From NCBI RefSeq assembly GCF_018812025.1, contig NC_063054.1, positions 25,796,142-25,860,141 of the forward strand: a DNA stretch of 64,000 bases, in the 5' to 3' direction. Numbering within the stretch: position 1 is the stretch's first letter; each line of letters starts with the position of its first letter. Under the pieces are notes generated by a model, which ran no database searches, had not been told where the DNA came from, and saw only the letters and a list, made by a program, of their open reading frames with translations. The position numbers were made by a program, and so were the translations under genes. The DNA comes from Megalobrama amblycephala (lineage: Eukaryota > Chordata > Actinopteri > Cypriniformes > Xenocyprididae). Of the stretch, positions 25,201-39,036 are shown one piece after another.

Positions 25201-28200
25201 TTATAGTATATACTTTTTAGAATACAAAAAAAAATGTATGTTAAGAATTATTAACTTAATATAGCTTAATAACATTGCAAATATAAAGTAATAAGGGCAA
25301 TCAAAGAAACACATTACAAGCAATAGACAAAAAGTGCTTTCATTATCTGTGAGTGTTTTAAGTATCTGATAGCTTTCCAGACAATGGCAGTGGAGGATTT
25401 TTCAATTTTTCTCAGCATTAATGCCGTTTATTATTACAGCTACATGCCACAAGCGTACTTCAGAATGAACACACACAAAGCGCACATGAGCATTTGAAAA
25501 ACTGAAATACTGACTGGAGAAACATCACATTGTCAAGCAAAGTGCAAGTCTCAAACAGCGATTATCCTGTGCAATAAAGCCCACAATTCCCCCCGTATTT
25601 TGCTTCTACCATGAAACACTTTGCAAGTTTATATATTTGTTCAATGCTTTTGTGCATGTGTTTGTGTGTAACTGGCAGAAAGCAGAAAACACAAGTGCCA
25701 TGATGCATATATGGAAAAACAATAAGCTTAGAATCATTAAACGGAGAATTGTGATGTATCAGAGAATCTGAGAATTTTTTTCTCCTACCCCTAATAAACA
25801 TGCACATGTCTGGTGGTCTGCAACAAAAAATTGAGTTTGGTTCATCTGTTTGGTGCGAAAGCTGTTCTTACAACTTATCTATGGTTGACAGTTACAAGCA
25901 GGGACGGACTGGGACTAAAAAACGGCCCTGGACTTTGACTAGGCCCGGCCCAAAGCAATCGGCGTGCGGAAACTCGACGACAACAACAATTACGCCTGGC
26001 ATGAGTGTCACAAGACTTTAATTGTGGCTCATGATACTATACCATCCAAATTATAGCAATAGCACTGATGTTGACTAGATGTTGTGTTAAAAGCATATTA
26101 GATTAACTTGAATACTCATATAGCAGGGGTCTCAAACTCAAATTGTCGGGGGGCCGTTTCTGTGATTGACACCTCATAGGAGGGCCATATTATCCTTCAA
26201 GCGCAAGAAAGCGCAACATTTCAGAAAATTTACTTTCCTTTGCATTATTTCTCATTTAGCCTACTTCAAATTTCATTAGGCCTACTAAAATATTTTTTAT
26301 ACCTATACTATAAATATCTTATTTACCATACTAAATGTAAACAGCAGTGTCTCTCTCATTGTTACAGAGTGTAATATAATTATATAATACTATTACTAAT
26401 ATAATACTATTAATTGAAATAGTCTGGTGCGACTTCTCACATCCAACAAGATATATGGAATAAAAAAATCAGTAATTTAGGAACAAAACCAGCAACACTT
26501 GTGGCGTGGAGGGGTCAGAAATAAACAAAAAAACTGGAGCTATATATCAACTTTATTTTGCCAAAAAAATAAAAATCTCTCATTGTTACATACATTATTA
26601 GTTTTTAACATCTAGTGGAAGTATTTTCCCTTACTTTATGTTAGCTTAAATAACATTAAAATCTTAATTGCACTGAACAACACTGTACTGAACAAATACA
26701 ATCCCTGAATACATTTGTACACTTTGTTTCTTGACAGACACCTGCAGCGCTTGTGCTCACACAGCTGGGCCACATTTGTCCAAGATGCCGTTTGAGCATC
26801 GGTAACGTTTAATGGCTGCATCGGACGCGTTTCGGTGGTTTAAATCGGCGCTCATGACTTAAAGTCGAGTGCTTTTACTGTAATTTAGGCAAGCGCGCTC
26901 ATAATAGAAGCGATTGAGAGCGCGGCTCAAGGTTGCATAGCAACGACAGACACCACTGGAGCGAAAGCGCATTGGAAAGGAGAATGCGGCGCGGCCGCTT
27001 ATGTGACGCGATATGTGAATGCCCCTTAGAACGGCGACTTTTTCTTTGCCTATCAGACAGGTAGCAACTAGAGAATAATAATAATAATAATAATAATAAT
27101 TTAGCGGGCCGGAGGGGGGGGGGGGGGGTGGGCGTGCCGTAACAGATGATGTCTTTGCTGCTTACTGCGGCCACGGCCAGTGCGTGGCATCCAACTTAAA
27201 GGGTGGTGGGCAGATTAGTGGGGGGAAAAAAACGTTCTGTGATTCTCCAGATCACACAGATGGCCAGTCCGCCCCTGGTTACAAGCAAAAATGTTTTTGC
27301 TGTAAACCAGAGAGACAGATCATGAGAAAATCTGAAGTGCACAACTGGATGACACAATGTAAATTTTTGACTGTACAATTACTGTCTGATCATTTTTTTT
27401 TTTTCAAACAAGATTTCTATAATTTTTGTAAATGTACCTTTTATGCAACAATAATAACATCCACAAACATATTACAATATTATTGCAGAATTTGTTAGGA
27501 CACGCAGTAAAGATACACATTCCTACTTTTAACTGAAAACAAGTACTTACCAAAATGAACCTTTTCAACAAAAATATAGCCTTTCAATAAATATACATAA
27601 AATACTTTAAAAATACTGTAATATTATTTTAAATTAACAACAGACCCCGAACTTCAACATTCATTTGCTATTTACCTTCAGATATAATAATCAACAATAA
27701 TCAGTTGTATACAAACATTTAAATTGCATTTGGCAATTTTTTTTTTTTTTTTAAATCAACTTTATAAAGATATACTTATGTTTCTGTAATTTAAATGGTG
27801 GCTGTCATAAAGTTCATGACATTTATTCAAACATACATTACAAACAGGTTGAGTAAAAATGTAATGAATAAATAATACATATATTTATAAATTTGCTCTA
27901 GAGTTCCTATCTATAGCGAAGTAATGAGTGGCTTTCCTGAGGTCAAGTAAAGTCACCTTTATTTATATAGCGCTTTTTACAATGCAGATTGTGTCAAAGC
28001 AGCTTTACACTGATAACTGGAATATAATTTTGGCTGCACAGCAGGTGTCATGGTGTCACTGTCCATCTTAAGTAAATTCAGTATTGATTCATTTGGTTGT
28101 AAGAATCAATAGTTATTAATTTAGTTAATTTATCTATATCAGCACTAGAGTGAACAGTGATGTCATCATCCATCTCAGTTCAGTTCACATACAATGGTGT

Positions 28201-31200
28201 CAGTGCAGGCAGATCAAAACACTGTTGAATATCAAATGTCAAGTGTCCCCAACTAAGCAAGCCAAAGGAGACAACGGCAAGGAACCCAAACTCCAACAGT
28301 TGACATCAGGTGGCAAACAGGTGTTTTGGTGTTCTGAGGTAAATAGCATTACGTGACATGTTCACTAGCTGTTTTATTGACATTGATTACACTAAGCATT
28401 ATGCATTTCAGTAAGCTGCATCTTTCAACATACCTTCTGATGTTCATTCATGTTGATTTTATGCTATAATAAGCAGTAATGATTATTGGTTTATGTGTTG
28501 GCACTTGAACTTATGCAGCTATAGCGATTTGTCATTTCACATTTGGATGGGAGGCGCACTACAAATAATGTTTAATGAAGATAAGTAATTTACTATGTAC
28601 CACTTTTACTATACAAACATTTACTATGTTTGTAAAATCATTACCTTTATCTGGGCACGAATCTCTGGATGCTGATCTCTCAGGTGCTGAAACAATTTTT
28701 GTTTTGCTGATACTTTTGGAGATTTGCAAAACTGCATGGTTTTCTAATTGGACAACTATCTTCAACCACTCCTGAATCATTTTTAGATAGCCAACATGCT
28801 CACAAATAGCTTTTCATTTATTTCTTTGGTGTACACACGTTCAGGAGATTGCATTGTTCCACCAGGTTTTCATTTAGGGAGATTCACATGTGCTGAAAGT
28901 TCACACTATGCACGTACCACGTTTTACCTACACCATCCCCTAGTCAATTCAGCTACTATAGTAACAGCCTCACAGAGCAGAGAGGGAACAGCACATGGGG
29001 GACACAAATAGTTGATCCCAGTCTGAAAGACAAATTTTTTTAATAAATTTTTTTCTGGTTTAACCATAGCTTCTAAATTCATATGGTTTAATAAAAAGCT
29101 GCCACTAGTACTTGCAGTGTGTAACATTTTTGGCAGAAACCTAGGGGTTTTAAACCGTTTTCTCTTAATCCCTCAAATGCTGCACGGAAAAGTGAGTTCG
29201 CATTTCCATGATTTTTTAGAATGCTGCTTTCTGCATAAACCCTGGAATGAGCCAAAGCAAGCACACGCACCCAATAGAAGACAATTGCAGCTTTGCATGT
29301 TGAAACACATGCATTTAATGACATACCTTGTACACCCTGCAGCAGAAGATCCACACCTCTACGATAGTAGGAAAATGCCACTGCAAATTCCTGCTCTACC
29401 TCTTTCTGGACAGCTAGAGCGATCAGCTCACTGGCCTTTTCCAGGTAGTCCTCCTTCTCTGTGGAGTTCCTGAGACTGGAGGCAAAGCTCAAATTCCCAC
29501 TGGTATGACTGGACTCTACTCCCACCCGGCTTGGGGACGTCACTGGCTGTGGGATGGGAGACGAGTTGCTTTGTGTTGCTGAGTGCTTGATGCTGCCTGA
29601 TGCCATTCCATCACCCACAGCAGCCAGAGAGTCTCCATCAACCTCAAGAGAATTCAGCTCACTGTAACCACTGCCACCTGCATTAAAGACACAAATCTAG
29701 CATGAACTACATGACTGGATATGATGCAAATAAATTATTTGGTACAAAAAAAACAAAAAAACAATATAGCTGCAAGCAATAAGGTGCCACCAATACCCAA
29801 CAGCTTTAAAAAAACAAAACAATGCACAGTGGGCACATCCAATTTTATCTAAATCATGTCAAGTCATCTTCATTTATATAGCGCAATACAGATTTACAAT
29901 ACAGATTGTTTAAAAGCAGCTTCACAGTGAAAAAGAACATTAATTTTTCCACAATAGGAAAATTAATGGACAGAGATTGTTTTGGCTCTAGGAAAAAGTT
30001 ATTATTGAGCTAAACTAAGTTTTTGATTGAATCACTTGCTTTGTAAAAATCATTAATTATTAACTTAGAGGCCACTTAAATTACACCTTTTTAACTGAAA
30101 ACAGAAGATTTTTAATGCATTCTTGCCATTCATTTACGCGTTTAGTCTATAGGTATGCACGTTTGAATGTATATGTGTGCAGACGCTTAGTGACATTGTG
30201 ACATTGTCAAATTAATTGTCCGGCCTGCATAATACAGAATAGTCGTTTCCATGGATCCATGCGAATGGGAATCATTTTGATAACGTTTTATCTATACATA
30301 GGGAAAGGAAAGGGAAGGAGGCCTTCGCAGGGGATAGTTTTAGTTGACACTTCAGGGCTGCGTTGTCGTCGTGTCTATGCACAGGTCCTTCACCTCATCT
30401 GGATACGGCCTGGAACTGGCAGACTACGGTAAACCTCGGGATAAACAGAGAGAGACTAATATTAGCGTAGATGCCATTCTTCTTATGACGTAGCGAATGC
30501 ATCAGGTGTTATGGAAAGTGTGCCTGGTTGCGGCTGACCTAATTTATGCAGCCTAACAATTTACATGATTTGAATTATAGAAGTAGATGTCTTATGTGTA
30601 TGCCAGGTTAAAGAGATGTGTTTTTAGTCTATATTTAAACAGAGTGTGTCTGCTTCCCGAACAATGCTACAGACGTGAAGGACTATAATGTGGTAAGAGC
30701 TCGCTCAAGTACTGGGGAGCTAAACCATTTAGTGATTTGTAAGTAGCAAGATTTAAAATGTATACAATGTTTAATATTGTAGCGTCTGGACCAATCAGCC
30801 ACACAATTATTCATTGTATTTAATGAAATACCCATAAACTCACTCTCACTATCAAAGTTCTCTGAACTCATCCCCCCTAAAACTGCAACCAGCATCCCAA
30901 GTGTAGCTAGCACACAGGCACAACTAGGTGTCCTGTTACAGTTATATGGTACTTTTATGATCCAGAAGAATGCTGTAGAGACTAGTGACTCATTCTTCCT
31001 GAGAAGGACAAATAAACTCTCTTAATCCTATGTATTCTCTATATAACCACTTGGGAAATGTATAAACATGTATCCAATTTTCCCATCTCATGACTTTCCT
31101 TTTATAGGCTTTATTCTATGTATTAATTTTCTCTTTTGAACTATTTTGGTATTAATGTTCCATAGTTACAAATGTATAGTTAACTGAGATCACATTGGCA

Positions 31201-34200
31201 GCATGCTTGGTATCTACGGACTCCAACTTTCATTTCCTATTTGGTAATTTATGTTACATGTTACTAACTCTGTGACACATTAGTATTATAAGAATCTAGA
31301 GGGTTCTTCTCTCAAACATCCAATCCAGTGTCTTATGCTAATATCTTGCTACAGAACAAAGACTCGTAAAACTTCCCTCCAAGGGGGCAACTCCTTATTG
31401 GCTCAGACACCTTAAGAGGGTGTGACGTCTTCACCCCTTATATTCACTGATCACAAGATAAAACCTCTCTCTTCCTGCTCTTCCTCCTCTTCTTCTTTTT
31501 TTTACTGACAAATTCTGACGTCAAGATGACGCTTTAAGAAGCTAGAAGCTTCTAAGGAACCCCAAGCTTGTGCCAGGCCTCGGCCTAGACCTTCCATTCA
31601 CCAAAGATCCTCTGAATCCAACTGGTTCTCTTTCATCAAGACAATATCAGCAAAGATTCAACGGGAGCCTCCACAAATTGCATCAGGACAGTTTTAATTC
31701 AACTTGGAGAGACATGCAAGTATCAAACTTAGTCTCATTATCGGATACATTGAGTATCCTTACCCCTTTGAAAGAAGGGCCTGTTAAAACTAAACTGATG
31801 GTTTGCTCAAGGCTGTTGATCTGCTGAAATGTCCAACAATGCTGTAACCTCTTGCTTCCTGTACTCTGCTTTAGCCCTCTCTCTCTTGGTAAACTGTATG
31901 CATGTATGTGTGTGAAACTTAGAGTAGTTTAAGTGTTTAGTCTAGTTAATAAAGTCTTGTTCATGTCACACGTAAGGTTGTCCGTGTTTTGCACTCATGT
32001 ACTGGAGTCCCTATTCATGTCGATCCTGACTACAGGCTTTTAGTAGAATAAGATTGTTATTTCCCATAACCAAGGAAATGAACATTTCTTAGAATTAATA
32101 AACAATTAACACTGTGTGTTCATTGAACAACAGGTTAATTGATTGTAATATTAATTTTATTACATTAAGTTAATTTTATTAACTGATTAAAATATTAATA
32201 ATTAATTATAACTAGTTATGATTAATTATTCATATTTATTTTGAGCTAATTTGCTACATATGGAGCCAATGCAGTGTTGACAGAACCGGGCTAATATGGT
32301 CATACTTCCTGGTTCTAGTAAGAACTCTAGCTGCTGCTTTTTGGACCAGTTGGTATTTGTTTATTAGGCGTGCAGGGCAACCACCCAGCAAAGCATTACA
32401 ATAATCTAGCCTTGTGGTCATGAACGCATGAATTAACTGTTCCGCATTTGCCATTGATAGCATATGTCATAATTTAGTTATATTTTTAAGATTGAAGAAT
32501 GCAGTTTTACAGATGCTAGAAACGTGGCTTTCAAATGAAAGATTGGTATCAAAGAGCACACAGAGGTTCCTAACTGAAATTGAAGACTTAGAGCAGCCAT
32601 CAAGTGTTAGAGAGTATTCTAGGCTATTACGTGCGCAGGTTTTTGATCCAATAATTAGAATCTTTGTTTTTTCAGAATTAAGTAGTAGGAAATTTCTAGT
32701 CATCCAATTTTTTATATCAGCTTTACAAACTGATAAGTCAGATAAGTATGATTTTAACCATGCCAATGCAATTCCACTAATGCCAACATAATTTTTGAGT
32801 CTATTCAAAAGGATGTTGTGGTCGACAGTGTCAAATGCAGCACTAAGATCCAGTAACACTAATAGAGAAATACTACCACGATCCGATGATAAAAGCAAAT
32901 CATTCACATGAGGGATTTTCTTTTTTTTTTTTTTTAACTAACCCTTTAATAAGCCGACAATTCGAGTGGCCATGTAAACGTGTTAAAATGTTGTCCTTTA
33001 TCAGTGTAAGATTATAAATGGCTTAAGCATAAACCGATCGACACAGCTAGATTTTTGCCCATTACCTCGATTTCGCCCAGCATGCAAACACAACCTGCGT
33101 TCTGTCAGCTTGTTGAAGTGCATACATGTGTGATATGTGACAGGAAAGGGTCCTTATACGGGAGATTTAAGTGTGTCCAGCAAGTGTTTTGCGGTAGGGG
33201 AGGAGAAATATATCACAAACTCCCACTTCTCCTTGACCCATGAAATATAAAAAATGTGTTCTTATCTCGTGCAGCCAAAGGACAAGTGGTACAGTCGTAG
33301 AAACTTAAAATATGGGGGGAGAATTTGTCTGCGCAAGTTTCTCACTGACATTTTGAAATACTCTGGGGTTTTTAATGCTTTATTTAAAGGGGACCTATTA
33401 TGAAAAAAATAACTTTTACATGGTGTTTTACATGTGTGTTGGAAATGTGTACACACAACCACCCAATAATGATAAAAATCCACACACTACTTTTTTTTTA
33501 ATCCCCATAAATCATAAGTAGTATCTCAGAACAAGCTGTTTGCAGATTCTACCTTTCGTGATGTCACAAAATGCCTAGGCCCCGCCCACGACTGTTGACG
33601 GACTCTGCCGTATTAGCATAGACCCCGCCCTGAGTGAGTTGTACACTGTCCACCATTTTCTCCAGGCCAGAGCAGCTGTAGTGACAAGAATGTCTCGTAA
33701 GCAACTCAGGTGTTTTGTTGTTGGATGTAAGAGTGAACATAAAAGTCTGAATTTACTCCCGACATCTGAGCCGCTAAAGACGCAGTGAATTAGTTTTATT
33801 TTTGAAGGGAATACACCCCCATAAACGTAAATTTGTTAATGTCTATGCAAATTATTTTACACCAGACTGCTTTGTACAAAGGGACAATACAAAACACAGG
33901 TTTTGCTAAAAAGTTGTTACTCAAGGAGGGATCAGTACAAACTGTTCGTGATCCAGCTTATAGTCTTCGGAGCGATACTGGTTATGGCAGTATTGAAAGG
34001 AAGAGTACGCACTATCACAGCTCATGGAAAGCACCCCCCGAAAAGGCATAAGGTCTGTATAGATTTGTTTACTGTTAGTTATAATGAGTGTTTCTGTGTA
34101 ATTTGCTGTGTATGTTGATGATAATGCAAGGGAGAGAGTTTATGGATAAGACTTTAAATGTAAATTTCTTTTACTGCGTTTTATTCAGCTAGAGTGATTT

Positions 34201-37200
34201 TCTGGAGTGGAAACAGTAAGGGTTAAATGGATCGTTGTTGATCTGTGATCTGTACACACTGGGACCCACAGTTTGGCACGCATGTGATTCGCGGATTAAT
34301 TTCAAGTTTAACCGCGATAGACTTAAAGTTTATAATTGGCACGTGCGTTGTCTTGCTAGTTTACAAATTCAATAGTTTTATACCATTCCAGCGCTAGAAT
34401 AGGCAAAAGAGAATTTAATTCATTACGCGTACAAACAGAGGGGAGGCGCATTTCAGATTGCGCGCTATCTCCCGAATTGATTCCTCTTTCGCGTCTCCTT
34501 GCACTTGGATGGACACATACACACAAAATTCATTAAAAAAAAACAAGTCTCGGCAAGTGTTATCGTGAACACAGTCGGTTATGTCTCAAAAGAAAAAGAA
34601 CAAGAAGAAGGATATATATCATTATATTGGATCAGTGCATTCGGTCTTAAAGTGACAGCGGCCTATAAATACCTGCTGCGCACGTAATAGCCTAGAATGT
34701 CATGAATGTTAATCAAACTACAAAACACAGCTTTAACAAAGATTAATCTATATTAAATTTATACAGTGAACAGTGTTATTTTACATTTAATTATTAATGC
34801 ATACTACAATTAGACCTCATTTTATTTGTAACTTTGTTTGGCTATATTGTAAATATCTATGCTTGTAATTCATGTATTTGTTCTTGTTTTTTACTGATTG
34901 TTTATTTGCCTTTAATAATGTTTAAACTTTATTAGTTATTAGGCTAGTAGTTTTTGATGTGGTATCAGAGTACTTAAAGTGGGCTTTAAGTATTAAATGG
35001 AAAGCAAAGTTACCCCCCACCCCCAAAATATTTTTTTCTTGCTGATCCGAAAAATGATCTGATCTGTGACTCAAAAACCATAATACGATGCGAACCGTGA
35101 GTTCCCTTTTGATACTTCCCTCGTACTGCATATGGGTAAAAGCTCCTTTTTCCTCAATGCTGAAGCCTTTTTCAATAGCGCAGTGTTAACTGCACGGCCA
35201 TTGGTTCAAACTGGAAAACTTTTTGAACCAATGACGGCGTGCCGTAGCTGCACGAGCCTATGGTGATGAAGCACGCCAAAAAGCCCGCCAAAACAGGCGG
35301 GGCTTATGGCTATATAAGCGGGCATTTTTGCCATAGGATTTCAGATCTCTCTCCTTCAGCGACGACTGCTCTTCGCTGGATCTTTGCTGAACGCCTTCGC
35401 CGCCTAGGAACGAGCTCTCTCCGCCGTTGAAGAGGCACCGCAGCGGACCAGCTGAGATCGCCGAACGCAGCAGCGCCAGCGCCCTCGCAGACTGCCGCCC
35501 TTGAGCGCCGCTCTCGACCCGCCCGCTTCCCTCTTCTGGCCGCTTTCTCAGCGTGTCTCCTGCCACCATCCAGCGCTTCTAAAAGCAGCTTATTTCTGCA
35601 GTTTTACGCCACTTGCTGAAAGAGGTGAGGTACACGACGAGCTGACTAAGTCGTGGGACGCCCCCTACTCGGCCCGCTTGCGCACTTCCTCTTCTGCAGC
35701 TCTCACTTCAGTTGACGGTAGGGCTGGGCGATATATCGCATGAGATTGTCACGTGCATTTCGTCAGTAAAGCCAGTTCCCTGATTCCCCAGTTCTAAAGC
35801 CGTAGTTCACTGACAAGCCACGCAATATCGCGTTCATTATCGAAGGCGATATGAACGCGATATTGCGTGGCTTGTCAGTGATCTACGGTTCTGTCTATTA
35901 AATGCCACTCCATTTGAAAGGAGGTGATGGCGATTTAGCGGTAATCAGGGAACTGGCTTTACTGACAAAATGCGCGTGACAATCTCATGCGATATATCGC
36001 CCAGCCCTAGTTGACGGCTCTCGGTAGAAGGGCTACGAGCAAATGCCACACCTGGACGAGGCTGTGGCTGCTCACCTCTGTCCCCCCTGCGGCTGTGGGC
36101 TGGAAGACCAAGAGGGCCCTTCCTTCTAAGCCCTGCAGGACGACCTCCGCCACGGTTGGCAGAGCCTATTCATCCGCAGGCCAAGCTGCTTCAGCGCTAC
36201 ACACCATGGCCATTCTCCAGGTGTTTCAAGCAAAGCTCCTCTGTTCCCTGGACAAGTCTGGTATTGATGCACCTGCCTTTCGTGACCTCCGCAGCGCCAC
36301 GGATTTGACCCTGCGCGCCATGAAAGCCACGGCCCAGGCCATTGGAAGATCCATGGCCAACCTGGTTGTGCTAGAGCGCCACCTCTGGCTCAACCTCACA
36401 GAGATCAAGGAGATCAATAAGGTGGCCTTTCTCGACGCCCCGGTCTCTCCATCCGGTCTCTTTGGGCCAGCTGTAGAAGGGTTCACAGAGCGTTTCACTG
36501 CAGCGCAGAAATCGTCCCAGGCAATGTGACACTTCCTGCCAAAACACTCCAGCTCAGCCGCTGCTTCGAGTCGCCCCAGGACTGCGCCGACTCAGCACCA
36601 GAGCAAGCCTGCCCCTTCTACCTCCCAGGCAGCGCCCCCCAAGGAGCAGCGCCAGCGAACTCGCCCCCGCTAAGCGTGCTACCCTCCCGAGACGCCAGGG
36701 CCCCCGGCCAAGGATTGTGCTGGACCCGACGCCTCCCAAGTCTTCCTGATCCTTCAGGAAGAAAGAGGAAGGGGCAAAGTCCTGCCGAGGCCGGACCACC
36801 CCAAAAGCTCCGCTTGCATAGTTACCCCCACCACTCAGTTCAGTTCCGGGTGTTGGGGACCAAGTGTTTGTTCTGCGACCTAGGCCCACTGCTGTTGTGC
36901 CCACGCAAAACGCCGTTGTTATGGTGAACACAATAAATATCTCACAATTTCAAAAAGAGAGCGAATTTCCTCTTCCACTCTCGTCAGTGTTCAGGCCCCT
37001 GAACAGCGGTCTGTCTGTTTTACAGCCGTTACTTCCTCATCCCCAAGAAAGATGGCGGTCTCAGACCCATCTTAGACCTCAGACTGAACCTCTGAAACCT
37101 CTCCCTCATGAGAACGGAAGTTCAGGATGTTAAAGTTGAAAAAGATTCTCGCCCAGATTTGCCCCGAGGACTGGTTCTTCTTGCTGGACCTGAAAGATGC

Positions 37201-39004
37201 TTACTTTCACATCCAGATAGCCCCGCATCACAGGCGATTCTTGAGATTCACATTCGAGGGCGTGGCTTACCAATATAGAGTCCTTCCCTTCGGGCTGTCC
37301 CTAGCTCCTCGCACTTTTACGAAGTGCATGGATGCAGCGCTTTCCCCTCTAAGACAGATGGGAATCCGGGTTCTGAATTATCTCGACGACTGGCTCATTC
37401 TGGCCCACTCGCGAACCGAGCTAGACCATCACAGATCCGTGCTCCTCAGCCACTTGGAGTGCCTAGGACTCAGGGTCAACTTTGCCAAGTGCTCACTGCT
37501 CCCCAGCCAACTTATCACGTTCCTGGGCGCAATTCTCGACTCCGCTCGTATGAGGGCTGTAGTCTCGCCAGAGAAAATCACTCTAGCTGAATAAAACGCA
37601 GCAGCTTGCAGCTTCCACCAGGAACAAGGCCTGTTTCCCTCTGAAGTTCTTCCAGAGGATGCTAGGGCTGATGGCTTCCGCCTCCCCGGTTTTGCAGCTC
37701 GGCCTTCTGCGGATGCTGCCTCTGCAATACTGGTTGAAACTCCGGGTGCCACCTTATGCTTGGCGGCACGGCCGCTTTCGCCTCAGGGTCAATCAGGCCT
37801 GTTTGGCAGCCCTGAAACCTTGGACGAACCCTGTCTGGTTCAGTCGTGGAGTACCCCTGCAGGCGGTTTCCAGAAGGACGGTGCTCTCCATGGATGCGTC
37901 CAACCTAGGTTGGGGCGCTGTGTGCGAGGGCAGACCAGCCTTTGGCTCGTGGTCTCACGAGGAGAGCCATTTTCACATCAACTGCCTCAAGACGCTGGCA
38001 GTGGAACGAGCCCTTCTATCCTTTCAGACGTTCCTGAAGGGGTGCCACGTCTTAGTCCAATCGGTCAGCATGACTGTGGTGTCCTACATAAATCACCAAG
38101 TCGAATGACTTGAAATTCTATGGCGAAATGCCCGCTTAAATAGCCCGTTTTGGCTGGCTTTTTGGCGCGCTGCATCGCCATAGGCTTGCGCAGCTACACT
38201 GTGCCGTCAGTTTGAACCAATGGCCATGCAGTTACACTGCACTATTGAAAAAGGCTTCAGCATCGAGGAAAAAGAGCTTTTCCCCATACGCAGTACTCGT
38301 TCCGTATCTCAGGGAACCGAGGTTACTTTCGTAACCGAGTATGTATTGTGATCCGCTGAACCACTAGAAAACAGATGCTTCATCTTCTGTGTGAAGTACA
38401 GTACAATAAACTTCATAAAAATCATCAGTAAAGTTTTGGCCATTATTTGGACAGGGGTCCGCTACAACAGGCTTGTACTAAGAGTGGATAAAAGCAAGAT
38501 GACAATATAAGTTATAACCGTAATTAAACCAAACTATACCTGTTCTATCTCCATGCAGCTTATATTCTCTGGCTCTATAGGCATCATTGTTGCTGTTGAG
38601 CAGCACACAGCTCAATTTACTGCCAGAGGAATAATCGGACTGATTTCATTTTATTTTTAATGTTATATTGTTTATTTTTGCCTTATATTACCACCCATTT
38701 ACAGTATAATGCTAACCAATCACTGCACTCAAACATGGAGGATAGGCTATGACCCGTTATTTTTTGAATAATCGTGTATAGGCTGGAAATATTTCTTTAT
38801 TTAATCAACTTCTATTTGATCTAATTATTGATGATTGCATCATAAAGACATCGAGCTTACTAGCTACACTTGCTTCTGTAGAGCTACTTTACAGAGGAGA
38901 AAAATTAATTAGTCCCATATTTGTCACCATATTTGTACCATGCTTTCAAACAGTATTGTATAAAGCGCAATATAAATAAAGGTGATGTGACTTGCAAAAT
39001 TATT

Positions 39005-39036
<32 letters not shown>

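Larger units (their letters stand above)
35101..38340 (+). mobile_element. DIRS-type retrotransposon with inverted terminal repeats, 3' deleted
   Basis: Terminal inverted repeats of more than 150 bases: the left contains TTTTTCCTCAATGCTGAAGC, the right (inverted) TTTTTCCTCGATGCTGAAGC. Inverted rather than direct ends, a gag-like ORF and a DIRS-type RT-RNase H identify the group. The tyrosine recombinase is absent, deleted between the RNase H and the right repeat. A hAT MITE sits between leader and gag. Confidence 0.85.

Noticed and set aside
28559..28780. Extra rps6kc1 exon in intron 7 (open on both strands, GATAAAGGTAATG donor-like)
   Set aside because: Exons 7 and 8 join directly in phase and match the family without it; no acceptor or homology supports it.
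36226..36931. Minus-strand ORFs opposite the DIRS gag
   Set aside because: Plus-strand frames carry the gag phrases; the minus ORFs follow from GC-rich codons.
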